Of a stretch of DNA of 15,988 nucleotides, positions 1 through 7,273 are shown in pieces. The DNA lies in the NCBI GenBank assembly GCA_965657495.1, contig CBFHPD010000144.1, positions 1-15,988 of the forward strand, read 5' to 3'. The translations under genes were made by a program, and so were the position numbers. The notes beneath the pieces were generated by a model that did no database searches, was not told where the DNA came from, and saw only the letters and a list, made by a program, of their open reading frames with translations. This DNA is from JALQTD01 sp965657495 (GTDB taxonomy: Bacteria > Bacteroidota > Bacteroidia > Flavobacteriales_D > Sanyastnellaceae). The number at the start of each line of letters is the position of its first letter. The first letter of the stretch is position 1.

Positions 1-1
1 G

Positions 2-844
2 CCCGAGGTGGTGGTGACGGTGGGTGGGCCGCCGATGAGCAAGGCCCTGCGGAACGGGCTCACTGCGGCGGGGGTGCGGCATGTGCACCTCGGCGACCAG
101 GCGTGGGACGTCTTCGGTACGCTCGAACACCTGCCGACGGATGAGCCGGCAGCGGTGCTCGACCGGTGGGTGGCGGCCAGCACGGCGCGACCGGCGGGTT
201 GGGCGTTCGCAGCTCCCGAGCCGGCGGACACGGCCTTCACCGATTGGGAGGCCTGGCAGGCCGTGGCGGCCGCGGTGCCTGCCGATGCCGCAGTGCACGT
301 GGCCAACAGCACCGGCGCCCGGTATGCACAGTTCGTGGAATGGTCCGCCCGCCGGGTGCACGCGAACCGCGGGGTGGCCGGCATCGACGGCTGCACGGCG
401 ACGGCGGTGGGGGAAGCGCTGGCGCATCCGGACGCGCCCGTCGTGTTGGTCAGCGGGGATTTGGCGTTTTTGTACGACTTGAACGGGATGTGGACGGATC
501 CGGCGCCGCGGAACCTGCGGGTGGTGGTGGTGGACAATGGGGGAGGCGAGATTTTCCGGTGGCTCGACGGGCCGGAGCGAACGGGCGTGTTGGAGCGGTA
601 CTTTGAGGGCGGGGAGTGCCGGACGCGCCGCGCGGGCGGGCGGCGCGATTTGGCGCATGCGGCGCGGAGTGTGGGGGCGGATTTTCGGCGGGCCGATGGG
701 GTGGAGGCGGTGGTGGACGGGATGCGGTGGTTGCTCGGCGGGGAGGGCGTGCGGGTTTTGGCCTTGGAAACGGACCCGGAGGCAAGTCACCGGATGTTTC
801 AACGGCTGATGGCCGCGCTGCCGCGTACCTTTGAGGCCAAATGA
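2..844 (+). CDS. menD: MenD, SEPHCHC synthase (5' end missing)
   Basis: This is the C-terminal half (about 280 residues visible) of 2-succinyl-5-enolpyruvyl-6-hydroxy-3-cyclohexene-1-carboxylate synthase, the thiamine-diphosphate enzyme that adds a succinyl-semialdehyde unit from 2-oxoglutarate to isochorismate in menaquinone synthesis. The frame is open to the left edge, so the start lies outside. Visible are the middle-domain strand VVVTVGGPPMSK, the segment GIDGCTATAVGEAL, and the cofactor and Mg-binding motif that begins GDLAFLYDLNG and ends VVVVDNGGGEIF. This layout matches MenD and not the acetolactate synthases. The TGA stop overlaps the menA ATG (ATGA), which suggests translational coupling. 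Third codon positions become markedly G-rich from about position 440 onward. The family call is firm; the N-terminal half cannot be judged. Confidence 0.93.
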   Translation, partial: PEVVVTVGGPPMSKALRNGLTAAGVRHVHLGDQAWDVFGTLEHLPTDEPAAVLDRWVAASTARPAGWAFAAPEPADTAFTDWEAWQAVAAAVPADAAVHVANSTGARYAQFVEWSARRVHANRGVAGIDGCTATAVGEALAHPDAPVVLVSGDLAFLYDLNGMWTDPAPRNLRVVVVDNGGGEIFRWLDGPERTGVLERYFEGGECRTRRAGGRRDLAHAARSVGADFRRADGVEAVVDGMRWLLGGEGVRVLALETDPEASHRMFQRLMAALPRTFEAK

Positions 845-1758
845 ACGATTGGATCCAAGCAGCGCGGTTGCGGACCTTGCCCCTCGCCAGTGCATGTGTC
901 ATGATGGGTGCGGCGGTGGGCTTCGATCCCGCCAGTGACCAAGGGCATTTCTTCGCGGTCTTCGCCGGCGCCTTGGTGACGGTGCTGTTGCTGCAGGTGC
1001 TTTCGAATTACGCCAACGATTTGGGCGATGCCGAGAACGGGGCGGACGGGCCGGAGCGCGCTGACCGGGCAGTGGCCTCAGGGCGGATCACCCGCACGGC
1101 GATGAAGCGCGCGGTGTATGGGCTGGCGGCGGCCGCCTTGGTGGCGGGTTTGGCGACGGTGTGGTGGGCCTTGCGCGGACGGGGACTGTTCCTGCCTGCG
1201 TTGGGCGTCATTGCGGCGGGCATCGCCGGCATCGCTGCGGCGTACAAATACACGGCGGGCCAGAACCCCTATGGGTACCGCGGGCTGGGCGACTTGGCGG
1301 TGATGGTGTTCTTCGGCTGGGTGGGCGTCGCGGGCACGGCCTTCCTCGCCAGCGGCACCTGGTCGTGGAGCTGGCTGCTGCCGGGCACGTTCACCGGAGC
1401 GATGAGCGTGGCCGTGCTGAACCTGAACAACATGCGGGATCACGAGCGGGATGCGGCCGCGGGCAAGCACACCTTGGTGACCCGGATGGGCTTCGACCGG
1501 GCGAAAGGCTACCACGCGGCGCTGCTGCTGACCGGATGGGCGGCCTTGTTGGCCTTCACCCTGGGAATTGAGGCGGGGCAATGGCGGGGGATGATGTGGA
1601 TCGGCCTCATCGGTTTGGTCCATTTGAAGCACCTGGTGGGGGTGGGCCAAACCACGGAGCCCGCGCAGCTCGACGGCGAACTCAAGCGCATCGCCCTGTC
1701 CACCGCCGTCACCGCATTCTTCCTGTTCCTCGCCGCCATCCAACCGCCGTTTCCATGA
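841..1758 (+). CDS. menA: MenA, DHNA polyprenyltransferase
   Basis: 1,4-Dihydroxy-2-naphthoate polyprenyltransferase is an integral membrane UbiA-family enzyme that attaches the isoprenoid tail to DHNA and releases CO2, giving demethylmenaquinone. The 305-residue product has the two aspartate-rich motifs of the family: NYANDLGDAENG at residues 56-67 and NNMRDHERDAAAGKHTL at about 196-212. Several hydrophobic spans separate them, for example around residues 36-54, 92-110, 118-134, 150-170 and 180-195. The length is normal for MenA. The ATG lies inside the menD stop, and the TGA overlaps the menC ATG in the same ATGA manner, so it sits in the middle of a coupled operon. MenB, which supplies DHNA-CoA, is commonly encoded just before menA in Bacteroidota but is absent here. 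UbiA relatives that use other aromatic acceptors are the only real alternative, and the neighbours argue for MenA. Confidence 0.95.
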   Translation: MNDWIQAARLRTLPLASACVMMGAAVGFDPASDQGHFFAVFAGALVTVLLLQVLSNYANDLGDAENGADGPERADRAVASGRITRTAMKRAVYGLAAAALVAGLATVWWALRGRGLFLPALGVIAAGIAGIAAAYKYTAGQNPYGYRGLGDLAVMVFFGWVGVAGTAFLASGTWSWSWLLPGTFTGAMSVAVLNLNNMRDHERDAAAGKHTLVTRMGFDRAKGYHAALLLTGWAALLAFTLGIEAGQWRGMMWIGLIGLVHLKHLVGVGQTTEPAQLDGELKRIALSTAVTAFFLFLAAIQPPFP

Positions 1759-2813
1759 TGCAGGGCCTCGACATCCGGGTGACCGATCACCCACTTCACT
1801 TCCATGCGCCGGCGCGCACCTCGCGCGACACCTTGACCTCGAAGCCCACGTGGTTCATCGAGGCGCGCCACCCGGATGGCCGGGTGGGCGTGGGCGAATG
1901 CTCCCTCATTCCTGGACTCAGCCCCGAGCACCCGCTGCGCGCCGCCCGCACGCTGAAAGCCTTGGCGGCCTCGGGCACCTTGGACCCCAACGGCGTTCCG
2001 GATTCGCAACCGGCGGTGCGGTTCGCGGTGGAGATGGCGCTCATCGACCTCTTGACCCCGGGCGAGCGCATCCTGTTCGACGGCCCCTTTGTGCACGGCG
2101 AAACCACCTTGCCCATCAACGGATTGATTTGGATGGACACGGCCGAGGCCATGCTCGGGCAAGCGAAGGACAAACTGGCCCAGGGGTTCACCACCTTGAA
2201 GTGGAAAGTGGGAACGATGCCGTTTGAGGAGGAACTCGAGCTGGTGCGGGCCATCCGGGAGGCCGCGGGGCCGGAGGCGGTGCTGCGGGTGGATGCGAAC
2301 GGCGCGTTCAGCCGGCCGGAAACGGGGTGGACGGCCTTGAAGAAATGCGAAGCCCTTGCTGAGTTTGGGCTGCACAGCATTGAACAGCCGCTGAAGGCCG
2401 GGAACTGGAAGGAGCTCGCGGAGCTGGTGGCGGCGAGCCCGCTGCCCATCGCCCTTGACGAGGAGCTCATCGGGTTGGCGACGACGGAGTTGCGGCGCGG
2501 GATGTTGGGGCTGGTGAGGCCGGCCTACGTGGTGCTCAAGCCGAGCCTCGTGGGCGGGTTGAAGGAGGCGAATCACTGGATCGATTTGGCTGCGGAAGTG
2601 GGAGCGGGGTGGTGGGCGACGTCGGCCCTGGAATCGAACGTGGGGCTGAATGCCATCGCGCAATGGACGGCCGATGCGGTGTTGGACGAACCGGAAGTCC
2701 TGCCCCAAGGGTTGGGGACGGGTGGGTTGTTTGCGAACAACGTGGAGGGGCCGTTGGTGGTGGAGGGCGGTGTGTTGCGTTACGGAGACGGGGGATGGGG
2801 GCGCGCTTGGTAA
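1755..2813 (+). CDS. menC: MenC, o-succinylbenzoate synthase
   Basis: This enolase-superfamily enzyme dehydrates SHCHC to o-succinylbenzoate, in the cytoplasm. The 352-residue protein keeps the full catalytic set in order: the KxK pair K149/K151 (TLKWKVG), metal ligands D180 (RVDANG), E210 (SIEQP) and D235 (IALDEE), and the second base K262 (VVLKPS). The C-terminal barrel stretch TSALESNVGLNAIAQW is typical of Bacteroidota OSB synthases. I chose the first of two tandem ATG codons (1755, with 1758 the alternative) because it forms an ATGA overlap with the menA stop and the protein starts at the capping domain. The frame is open upstream to 1581, but that part overlaps menA and has no family resemblance. 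The 3' end overlaps menE by 19 bp. Related dipeptide epimerases share the fold; position inside a men cluster decides the call. Confidence 0.94.
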   Translation: MMQGLDIRVTDHPLHFHAPARTSRDTLTSKPTWFIEARHPDGRVGVGECSLIPGLSPEHPLRAARTLKALAASGTLDPNGVPDSQPAVRFAVEMALIDLLTPGERILFDGPFVHGETTLPINGLIWMDTAEAMLGQAKDKLAQGFTTLKWKVGTMPFEEELELVRAIREAAGPEAVLRVDANGAFSRPETGWTALKKCEALAEFGLHSIEQPLKAGNWKELAELVAASPLPIALDEELIGLATTELRRGMLGLVRPAYVVLKPSLVGGLKEANHWIDLAAEVGAGWWATSALESNVGLNAIAQWTADAVLDEPEVLPQGLGTGGLFANNVEGPLVVEGGVLRYGDGGWGRAW

Positions 2814-3805
2814 TCGGCGGGCGGGAATGGCCGCTGACGGCTGAGCTGCGGGCGGTGGACCTGCCGGGCGAGGCGTGGGCGCAGGACGTGGGGCGGGCGG
2901 TGGAACGGTGGTTTGATGGGGGCGATGAGGTGGCGCTGCGGACTTCCGGGTCGACGGGGGCGCCGCGGACCGTTGTGCATGGCAAGGAGGCGATGCGGGC
3001 AAGTGCTGAGCGGACGGCGGAGGTGCTGGGGCTGGAGGAGGGGACGCGGGCGCTGCTCGCGATGCCGGTGGCGTTCGTGGGCGGTTTCATGATGCTGGTG
3101 CGGGCGATCGAGGGCGGGTGGCGGTTGGAGGCGGTGGAGCCCCGGGCGCGGGTGGTGGCGCCGGAAGGGACTGAGTTTGCGGCGCTGACGCCGATGCAGG
3201 CACGGGCTTCCGGGGAGGGGGTGAGGGGCGTGGGGAAGTTGCTGCTCGGCGGGGCGCCGGCGGAGGGGGGCGTGCGGACGGACGGGGAGGTCTGGGAATC
3301 GTTTGGGATGACGGAAACGATCAGCCACATCGCGGTGCGGCGGTTGTGGCCGGAGCCGGCTGAGCCGGCGTTCCGGGTCGTGCGCGGGGTGGAGGTGCGG
3401 GCCGATGTGGCGGGCTGCTTGCACCTGCGGGCACCGCATTTGTTCGCGGGCGAGTTGGCCACGCGCGATGTGGTGGAGCTCACGGGCACGGGCACGGGCG
3501 CGTTCGTGTGGAAGGGCCGGGCGGATGACGTCATCAATTCGGGCGGCGTCAAGGTCCATCCGGAGGAGGTGGAAGCGGCTGCAGGCCAAATCACCCCCCG
3601 CCCTTGCCGAGCCTACGGCGCCCCACACCCCGACCTCGGCTTCGAAGTCGTCCTCGCCGTCCACGGCACCGGCACCCCTGCCGAAGCCGAGGCCCTGCGC
3701 CTCGCCCTCAAAGACACGCTTCCCAAACACCACGCGCCCCGCCGTGTGGAGTTCCGCGTTTTGGACACAACCCCTTCTGGAAAATGGAAACGACCCCTCC
3801 CTTGA
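2795..3805 (+). CDS. menE: MenE, o-succinylbenzoate-CoA ligase (short form)
   Basis: This adenylate-forming enzyme makes o-succinylbenzoyl-CoA from OSB, ATP and CoA. The 336-residue product is shorter than E. coli-type MenE (about 450) but in line with the compact Bacteroidota form. Motifs in order are the ATP loop LRTSGSTGAPRT (48-59, with Arg where acyl-CoA ligases usually have Lys), SFGMTETISH (169-178), KGRADDVINSGGVKVHPEEV (240-259, the hinge and A8 region), and TPSGKWKR (326-333), whose K330 is the expected A10 catalytic lysine. The ATG at 2795 lies inside menC and is preceded by GGAG; the frame is open further upstream but that part lies within menC. The 3' end overlaps rdgB by 22 bp. 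Codon choice changes sharply within the gene, from G-ending before about 3585 to C-ending after it, although the protein stays continuous. A G-quadruplex motif lies at 3212-3235. Confidence 0.92.
   Translation: MGARLVIGGREWPLTAELRAVDLPGEAWAQDVGRAVERWFDGGDEVALRTSGSTGAPRTVVHGKEAMRASAERTAEVLGLEEGTRALLAMPVAFVGGFMMLVRAIEGGWRLEAVEPRARVVAPEGTEFAALTPMQARASGEGVRGVGKLLLGGAPAEGGVRTDGEVWESFGMTETISHIAVRRLWPEPAEPAFRVVRGVEVRADVAGCLHLRAPHLFAGELATRDVVELTGTGTGAFVWKGRADDVINSGGVKVHPEEVEAAAGQITPRPCRAYGAPHPDLGFEVVLAVHGTGTPAEAEALRLALKDTLPKHHAPRRVEFRVLDTTPSGKWKRPLP
3212..3235 (+). other. Putative G-quadruplex motif inside menE
   Basis: Four G tracts of 4, 5, 4 and 4 bases are separated by loops of 1, 3 and 3 bases (A, TGA, CGT) on the coding strand. 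This is well above the usual four-by-G3 search pattern. It encodes part of a Gly-rich MenE stretch (SGEGVRGVGK). Folding is predicted only. It could act in the mRNA, or it may simply follow from the strong G bias of this stretch. Confidence 0.55.
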
Positions 3806-4374
3806 CCCTCGTCTTCGCGACGAACAACGCGAACAAAGTCGCCGAAGTGCAAGCCCTCCTCGGCCCGCGCTACGCCGTCAAATCCCTGACCGACATCGGC
3901 TGCCACGAGGACATCGTGGAGGACGCTCCGACGCTCGAAGGCAACGCCCGCATCAAGGCGCGCCACGTCGTCGAACATTACGGACTCGATTGCTTCGCCG
4001 ACGACACCGGCCTCGAAATCACGGCCCTTTCCGGCGCCCCCGGCGTCCTGAGTGCCCGTTACGCCGGCGGCGCCAAAGACCCCGAGGCGAACATGGACCG
4101 CGTCCTCGCCGAGCTCGAAGGCGCAGCCGACCGCAGCGCCCAGTTCCGCACCGCCATCTGCCTCATCCGGGCGGGCGAGGAGCGCCTCATCGAAGGCGTG
4201 TGCACGGGCCAAATCCTGTCCGCCCGCTCCGGCGCCCAAGGCTTCGGCTACGACCCGATCTTCCAACCCGACGGCGAGCAGCGGAGCTTCGCCGAGATGA
4301 CGACAGCCGAAAAGAACGCCATCAGCCACCGCGGCCGAGCCGTGCGCCAAATGGTCGCGCACTTGAAGGAATAG
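3784..4374 (+). CDS. rdgB: RdgB/HAM1 XTP/dITP diphosphatase
   Basis: This house-cleaning pyrophosphatase hydrolyses dITP, XTP and ITP to the monophosphates and so keeps deaminated purines out of DNA and RNA. The 196-residue length is normal. Signature parts are FATNNANK (11-18, substrate phosphate binding), PTLEGNARIKA (49-59), FADDTGLEI with the catalytic Asp pair D73/D74, GFGYDPIF (153-160) and SHRGRA (181-186). The ATG at 3784 lies inside the menE 3' end with a 22-bp overlap. The frame is open for another 180 bases upstream, but that part falls in menE and gives a low-complexity Arg/Pro-rich peptide, so the later start is right. It appears to be the last gene of the men operon. Third positions are mostly C, unlike the G-rich first part of menE. 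No terminator hairpin is evident behind it. Confidence 0.96.
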   Translation: METTPPLTLVFATNNANKVAEVQALLGPRYAVKSLTDIGCHEDIVEDAPTLEGNARIKARHVVEHYGLDCFADDTGLEITALSGAPGVLSARYAGGAKDPEANMDRVLAELEGAADRSAQFRTAICLIRAGEERLIEGVCTGQILSARSGAQGFGYDPIFQPDGEQRSFAEMTTAEKNAISHRGRAVRQMVAHLKE

Positions 4375-4385
4375 TGGCGGGGAGG

Positions 4386-4417
4386 TTGCTGTTTCCGTCT
4401 GCTTGTTCGGATATTTG
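4386..4417 (+). promoter_or_regulatory. Candidate Bacteroidota promoter for accA
   Basis: In the 64-base gap between rdgB and accA, TTG at 4386-4388 is followed after 21 bases by GATATTTG at 4410-4417. That element matches five of the six fixed bases of the Bacteroidota -7 consensus TAnnTTTG. The implied transcript would have a leader of about 15 bases before the ATG at 4439. This is pattern match only. Confidence 0.42.
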
Positions 4418-4438
4418 GCCCTTCAAACCTGATCGTCC

Positions 4439-5395
4439 ATGAACTACTTGGATTTCGAAGAACCCATTCAAAAGCTGCACGAACAGCTGGCGCAAGCGCG
4501 GGAACTGCAGGAGCAGAGCGATGTGGACATGCTTTCCACCGTCGCAGACCTTGAGGGCAAGATCGCGGAGGTCACCTCGAAGATTTACGGCAACCTGACG
4601 CCTTGGCAACGGGTGCAGGTGAGCCGCCACCCCGATCGTCCGTACACGTTGAGTTACATTGAAGCGATTACTGGTGGCCGGTTCGAAGAGCTGCACGGTG
4701 ATCGCAACGTGAAGGATGACAAGGCCATGGTGGGCGGCTGGGGCTTTTTGGACAACCAGCCCGTGATGTTCATAGGCCAACAAAAAGGCGTCAACACGAA
4801 GATGCGCCAATACCGCAACTTCGGCATGGCGAATCCGGAAGGGTACCGCAAGGCGCTCCGGTTGATGAAACTCGCCGAGAAATTCAACCGCCCCATCGTT
4901 ACGCTCATCGACACCCCCGGTGCCTTTCCAGGGCTCGAGGCGGAGGAGCGCGGCCAGGGCGAGGCCATTGCGCGCAACCTCATTGAAATGTGCCAACTCA
5001 CCGTTCCGGTCATCTGCATCGTCATCGGTGAGGGGGCTTCGGGCGGGGCCTTGGGCATCGGGATCGGAGACCGCGTGTTGATGTTGGAAAACACGTGGTA
5101 CTCGGTCATCAGCCCGGAGAGCTGCTCGTCCATCCTGTGGCGCAACTGGGACCACAAAAAGGAAGCGGCCGAAGCGTTGCGCTTGACCGGCGAGGACATG
5201 CTCGCACTCCAGCTCATCGACGGCATCATCCCGGAGCCACTCGGCGGGGCGCACGCGGACCGCGAGGCGATGTACGCCACTTTGAAAACCACCATCCAAG
5301 AGCACCTCGCGAAGTTGATGCCGATGGACGCATCGAAGCGAATCGACGCCCGAATCAAGAAGTTCTCTTCAATGGGAGTCGTGCATAGCGCGTAG
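4439..5395 (+). CDS. accA: AccA, acetyl-CoA carboxylase carboxyltransferase alpha subunit
   Basis: The alpha subunit of the carboxyltransferase half of acetyl-CoA carboxylase works with AccD to move the carboxyl group from carboxybiotin to acetyl-CoA, the committed step of fatty acid synthesis. The protein has 318 residues, the normal length. It shows the N-terminal helix LDFEEPIQKLHEQLAQARE (4-22), LTPWQRVQVSRHPDRP (53-68), the crotonase-fold core IDTPGAFPG (157-165) and the oxyanion-hole stretch GEGASGGALGIG (198-209), then SPESCSSILWR (225-235). The last is slightly changed from the usual PEGCASILW. accB, accC and accD are not in the window. The ATG at 4439 is the first good start and fits the family N terminus exactly. 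It has its own candidate promoter and is followed by only 52 bases before the next gene. Confidence 0.97.
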   Translation: MNYLDFEEPIQKLHEQLAQARELQEQSDVDMLSTVADLEGKIAEVTSKIYGNLTPWQRVQVSRHPDRPYTLSYIEAITGGRFEELHGDRNVKDDKAMVGGWGFLDNQPVMFIGQQKGVNTKMRQYRNFGMANPEGYRKALRLMKLAEKFNRPIVTLIDTPGAFPGLEAEERGQGEAIARNLIEMCQLTVPVICIVIGEGASGGALGIGIGDRVLMLENTWYSVISPESCSSILWRNWDHKKEAAEALRLTGEDMLALQLIDGIIPEPLGGAHADREAMYATLKTTIQEHLAKLMPMDASKRIDARIKKFSSMGVVHSA

Positions 5396-5410
5396 GTGGC
5401 TTGAATTGAT

Positions 5411-5418
5411 TAGTTTTG
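5411..5418 (+). promoter_or_regulatory. Candidate -7 promoter element for the TPR lipoprotein gene
   Basis: TAGTTTTG matches the Bacteroidota -7 consensus TAnnTTTG at every fixed base and lies 30 bases before the chosen ATG at 5448. No TTG is found at the expected distance upstream (about 5388-5391), so only half of the promoter is convincing. If used, transcription would start after the alternative TTG start codon at 5406, which supports the ATG. Confidence 0.38.
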
Positions 5419-5447
5419 CACCGAATTTTGACCTTTCATACGAAAGC

Positions 5448-7160
5448 ATGAACGCTATATTTAAGTCTTACCGCACCCCCATGTTGTGGGGAGCCGCATC
5501 CCTCGTCATCCTCAGTGGTTGCGCGGGGTTGGGGAGCATGGAAAAAGAAATTGAAGCCCTCGGATTGGAGGCTTCTCCGGAACCGCTCATCCTCCGCGGC
5601 GATGTGGTGGAATTGACCGTCACGGGGAAATTCCCGCCGAAGTACTTTGCCAAAAAAGTCAAAATGGAGGCGACGCCCATCCTCACTTGGGAGGGCGGAT
5701 CGGCTTCATTTGAGCCCCAAGGGTTCCAAGGCGAAGATGCTGCGGGCAACTTCACGGTAGTGCCTTTCGAGAACGGCAAGTCCTTCACCTACACGGCTGA
5801 AATCCCTTTCGAGGCGGCCATGGAGGATGCGGGTACGTTGTCCATTGCCATCACCGGCAGCAAGGGGTCGAAAGAAGCGACGTTTGAGCCCTATGTGGTG
5901 GGTTCGGGCGTGATCACCACTCCGATGTGGGTGCAACCAGAAGACCGGTTCATCTTGGTGCCAGACGCCTTCGAGCGCGTGCTTTCGTACACGCAAGAAG
6001 CGACCTTGAACTACCAAGTGAACCGCTCCATCGTGCGTTCTTCGGAGCTGCGCGACGACGATTGGAAGGAGTTGATTTCCCTCATTGAGTTGTCCCTCGA
6101 GGCCGACAGCGTGACCTTGACCGGCACCCGCATCGAAGCGTACGCCTCCCCGGAAGGAGAGATTTCGCTCAACGAAAACCTCGCCGCCGAGCGCGCGGAG
6201 ACGGCTTCTGACGCGATGGCCCGCGAAGTGACGCGCCGCAAGGCTGAATTGGTGGAGTCGTTCTTCCAGTTGGTGCCCAAAGGCGAGGACTGGGAAGGCT
6301 TCAAGTCCCTCGTGAGCGCTTCGAGCATGGCCGACAAGGACTTGATCCTCCGCGTGCTCAGCATGTACACGGACAAGAACAAGCGGGAGGAGGAGATTCG
6401 CAACATCGCGAAGACCTACCGCGAGATCGAGGACAACATCCTGCCGGAGTTGCGCCGCTCCAAGCTCGTGGTGAGCTACGACGTGGAAGGCTACACCGAC
6501 GAAGAGTTGATGGACCTCAGCAAGTCCAACCCCGACATCTTGACGGTGGAGGAGCTCTTGTTCGCAGCAACCTTGTTTGAAGACTTGAACGACAAATTGG
6601 TCATCTACCAAAACGCTGCCCGCGTTCACGCCGACGATTTCCGCGGTTTCAACAACGCCGGTTGGTGCTTGATGGAGATGGGCCGCATGAACCAAGCGAA
6701 GGAGCAATTCAATGCAGCGCTGGCGGTGACCCGAGACAAGGCGGTGTTGAACAACCTCGGCGCGATCAAGCGCTTGGAGGGGGACGTCGACGGCGCCATG
6801 ACGCTCTTCAACGAAGCTGCGGGTGCAGGACCTGAAGTGGCATTCAACAAGGGCATCATCCTCATCCAAAAGGGCGACTACGGTTCAGCGCTCAGCAACA
6901 TGGGCCGGGAGAACACAGTGAATGTGGCCTTGGCGAAATTGCTCAACGGCGATGCCGCTGGAGCGAAGACGGTGTTGGAAAACGCTGAAGACGACAGTGC
7001 AGTGGCCAGCTACGTAATGGCCATCGCATGCGCCCGTTTGAACGACGGTGCAGGCGTGAAGACGCACTTGACCGAAGCCTTGTCAAAGGATGGCTCACTG
7101 CGCGAGAAGGCGGAGCGGGACTTGGAGTTCCGCGACTTCCGCGAGCAGCTCGGCTTCTGA
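5448..7160 (+). CDS. Lipoprotein with OmpA-like segment and C-terminal TPRs, function unknown
   Basis: The 570-residue product begins with a lipoprotein signal peptide: basic N terminus, a hydrophobic core at about 11-22, and lipobox LSGC with C25 as the lipidated residue. Next comes a beta-rich region (about 45-160) with GDVVELTVTGKFPPKYFAKK, then a segment at about 190-260 including RIEAYASPEGEISLNENLAA and ERAE, which resembles a degenerate OmpA-C peptidoglycan-binding motif. Residues about 370-555 contain tetratricopeptide-like helical repeats (for example FNNAGWCLMEMGRMNQAKEQ at 401-420 and LNNLGAIKRLEGDVDGAMTL at 434-453). I recognise the architecture as one recurrent in Bacteroidota, usually annotated only as a TPR or OmpA-like protein. 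A role at the outer membrane or periplasm, perhaps as an envelope scaffold, is inference. The ATG at 5448 is preferred over TTG at 5406 because only the ATG puts the signal peptide at the N terminus. A strong terminator follows. Confidence 0.83.
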   Translation: MNAIFKSYRTPMLWGAASLVILSGCAGLGSMEKEIEALGLEASPEPLILRGDVVELTVTGKFPPKYFAKKVKMEATPILTWEGGSASFEPQGFQGEDAAGNFTVVPFENGKSFTYTAEIPFEAAMEDAGTLSIAITGSKGSKEATFEPYVVGSGVITTPMWVQPEDRFILVPDAFERVLSYTQEATLNYQVNRSIVRSSELRDDDWKELISLIELSLEADSVTLTGTRIEAYASPEGEISLNENLAAERAETASDAMAREVTRRKAELVESFFQLVPKGEDWEGFKSLVSASSMADKDLILRVLSMYTDKNKREEEIRNIAKTYREIEDNILPELRRSKLVVSYDVEGYTDEELMDLSKSNPDILTVEELLFAATLFEDLNDKLVIYQNAARVHADDFRGFNNAGWCLMEMGRMNQAKEQFNAALAVTRDKAVLNNLGAIKRLEGDVDGAMTLFNEAAGAGPEVAFNKGIILIQKGDYGSALSNMGRENTVNVALAKLLNGDAAGAKTVLENAEDDSAVASYVMAIACARLNDGAGVKTHLTEALSKDGSLREKAERDLEFRDFREQLGF

Positions 7161-7188
7161 GGCAATCAACATTTCGAAACATTGGAAG

Positions 7189-7224
7189 AGTCCCGGCCGC
7201 GCAAGTAGGCCGGGACTTTTTTTT
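7189..7224 (+). terminator. Rho-independent terminator after the TPR lipoprotein gene
   Basis: AGTCCCGGCC (7189-7198) pairs perfectly with GGCCGGGACT (7208-7217) around a 9-base loop, and a run of eight T (7217-7224) follows. The stem can be lengthened slightly by A-T and G-T pairs with the T run. It starts 28 bases after the stop codon, and its T run directly abuts the likely promoter of the next gene. Confidence 0.92.
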
Positions 7225-7253
7225 GCCCCAGCAAGGGGTCTGGAGTAAGTTGC
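7222..7253 (+). promoter_or_regulatory. Candidate promoter of the S37 peptidase gene
   Basis: TTTG at 7222-7225 uses the last bases of the terminator T run. Exactly 20 bases later comes TAAGTTGC at 7246-7253, an imperfect match to TAnnTTTG (four of six fixed bases). The ATG follows at 7274. The spacing fits the Bacteroidota sigma factor, but the weak -7 element lowers confidence. Confidence 0.38.
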
Positions 7254-7273
7254 AGATTCAAAATCGACGACGC

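Noticed and set aside
1509..3002. Long antisense open frame of 497 codons opposite menA, menC and menE
   Set aside because: It is rich in Arg, Pro, Ala and His with no domain pattern, as expected for a shadow frame in high-GC DNA, and the plus strand holds well-conserved genes. The same applies to long minus-strand frames at 4322-5305, 5706-6869, 7166-8485, 13075-14322 and 15294-15977, and to the plus-strand frame 9970-11151 opposite uvrB.
5406..5447. TTG start 14 codons upstream for the TPR lipoprotein
   Set aside because: It would place extra residues before the signal peptide and lies ahead of a perfect -7 box, so it is probably not transcribed.
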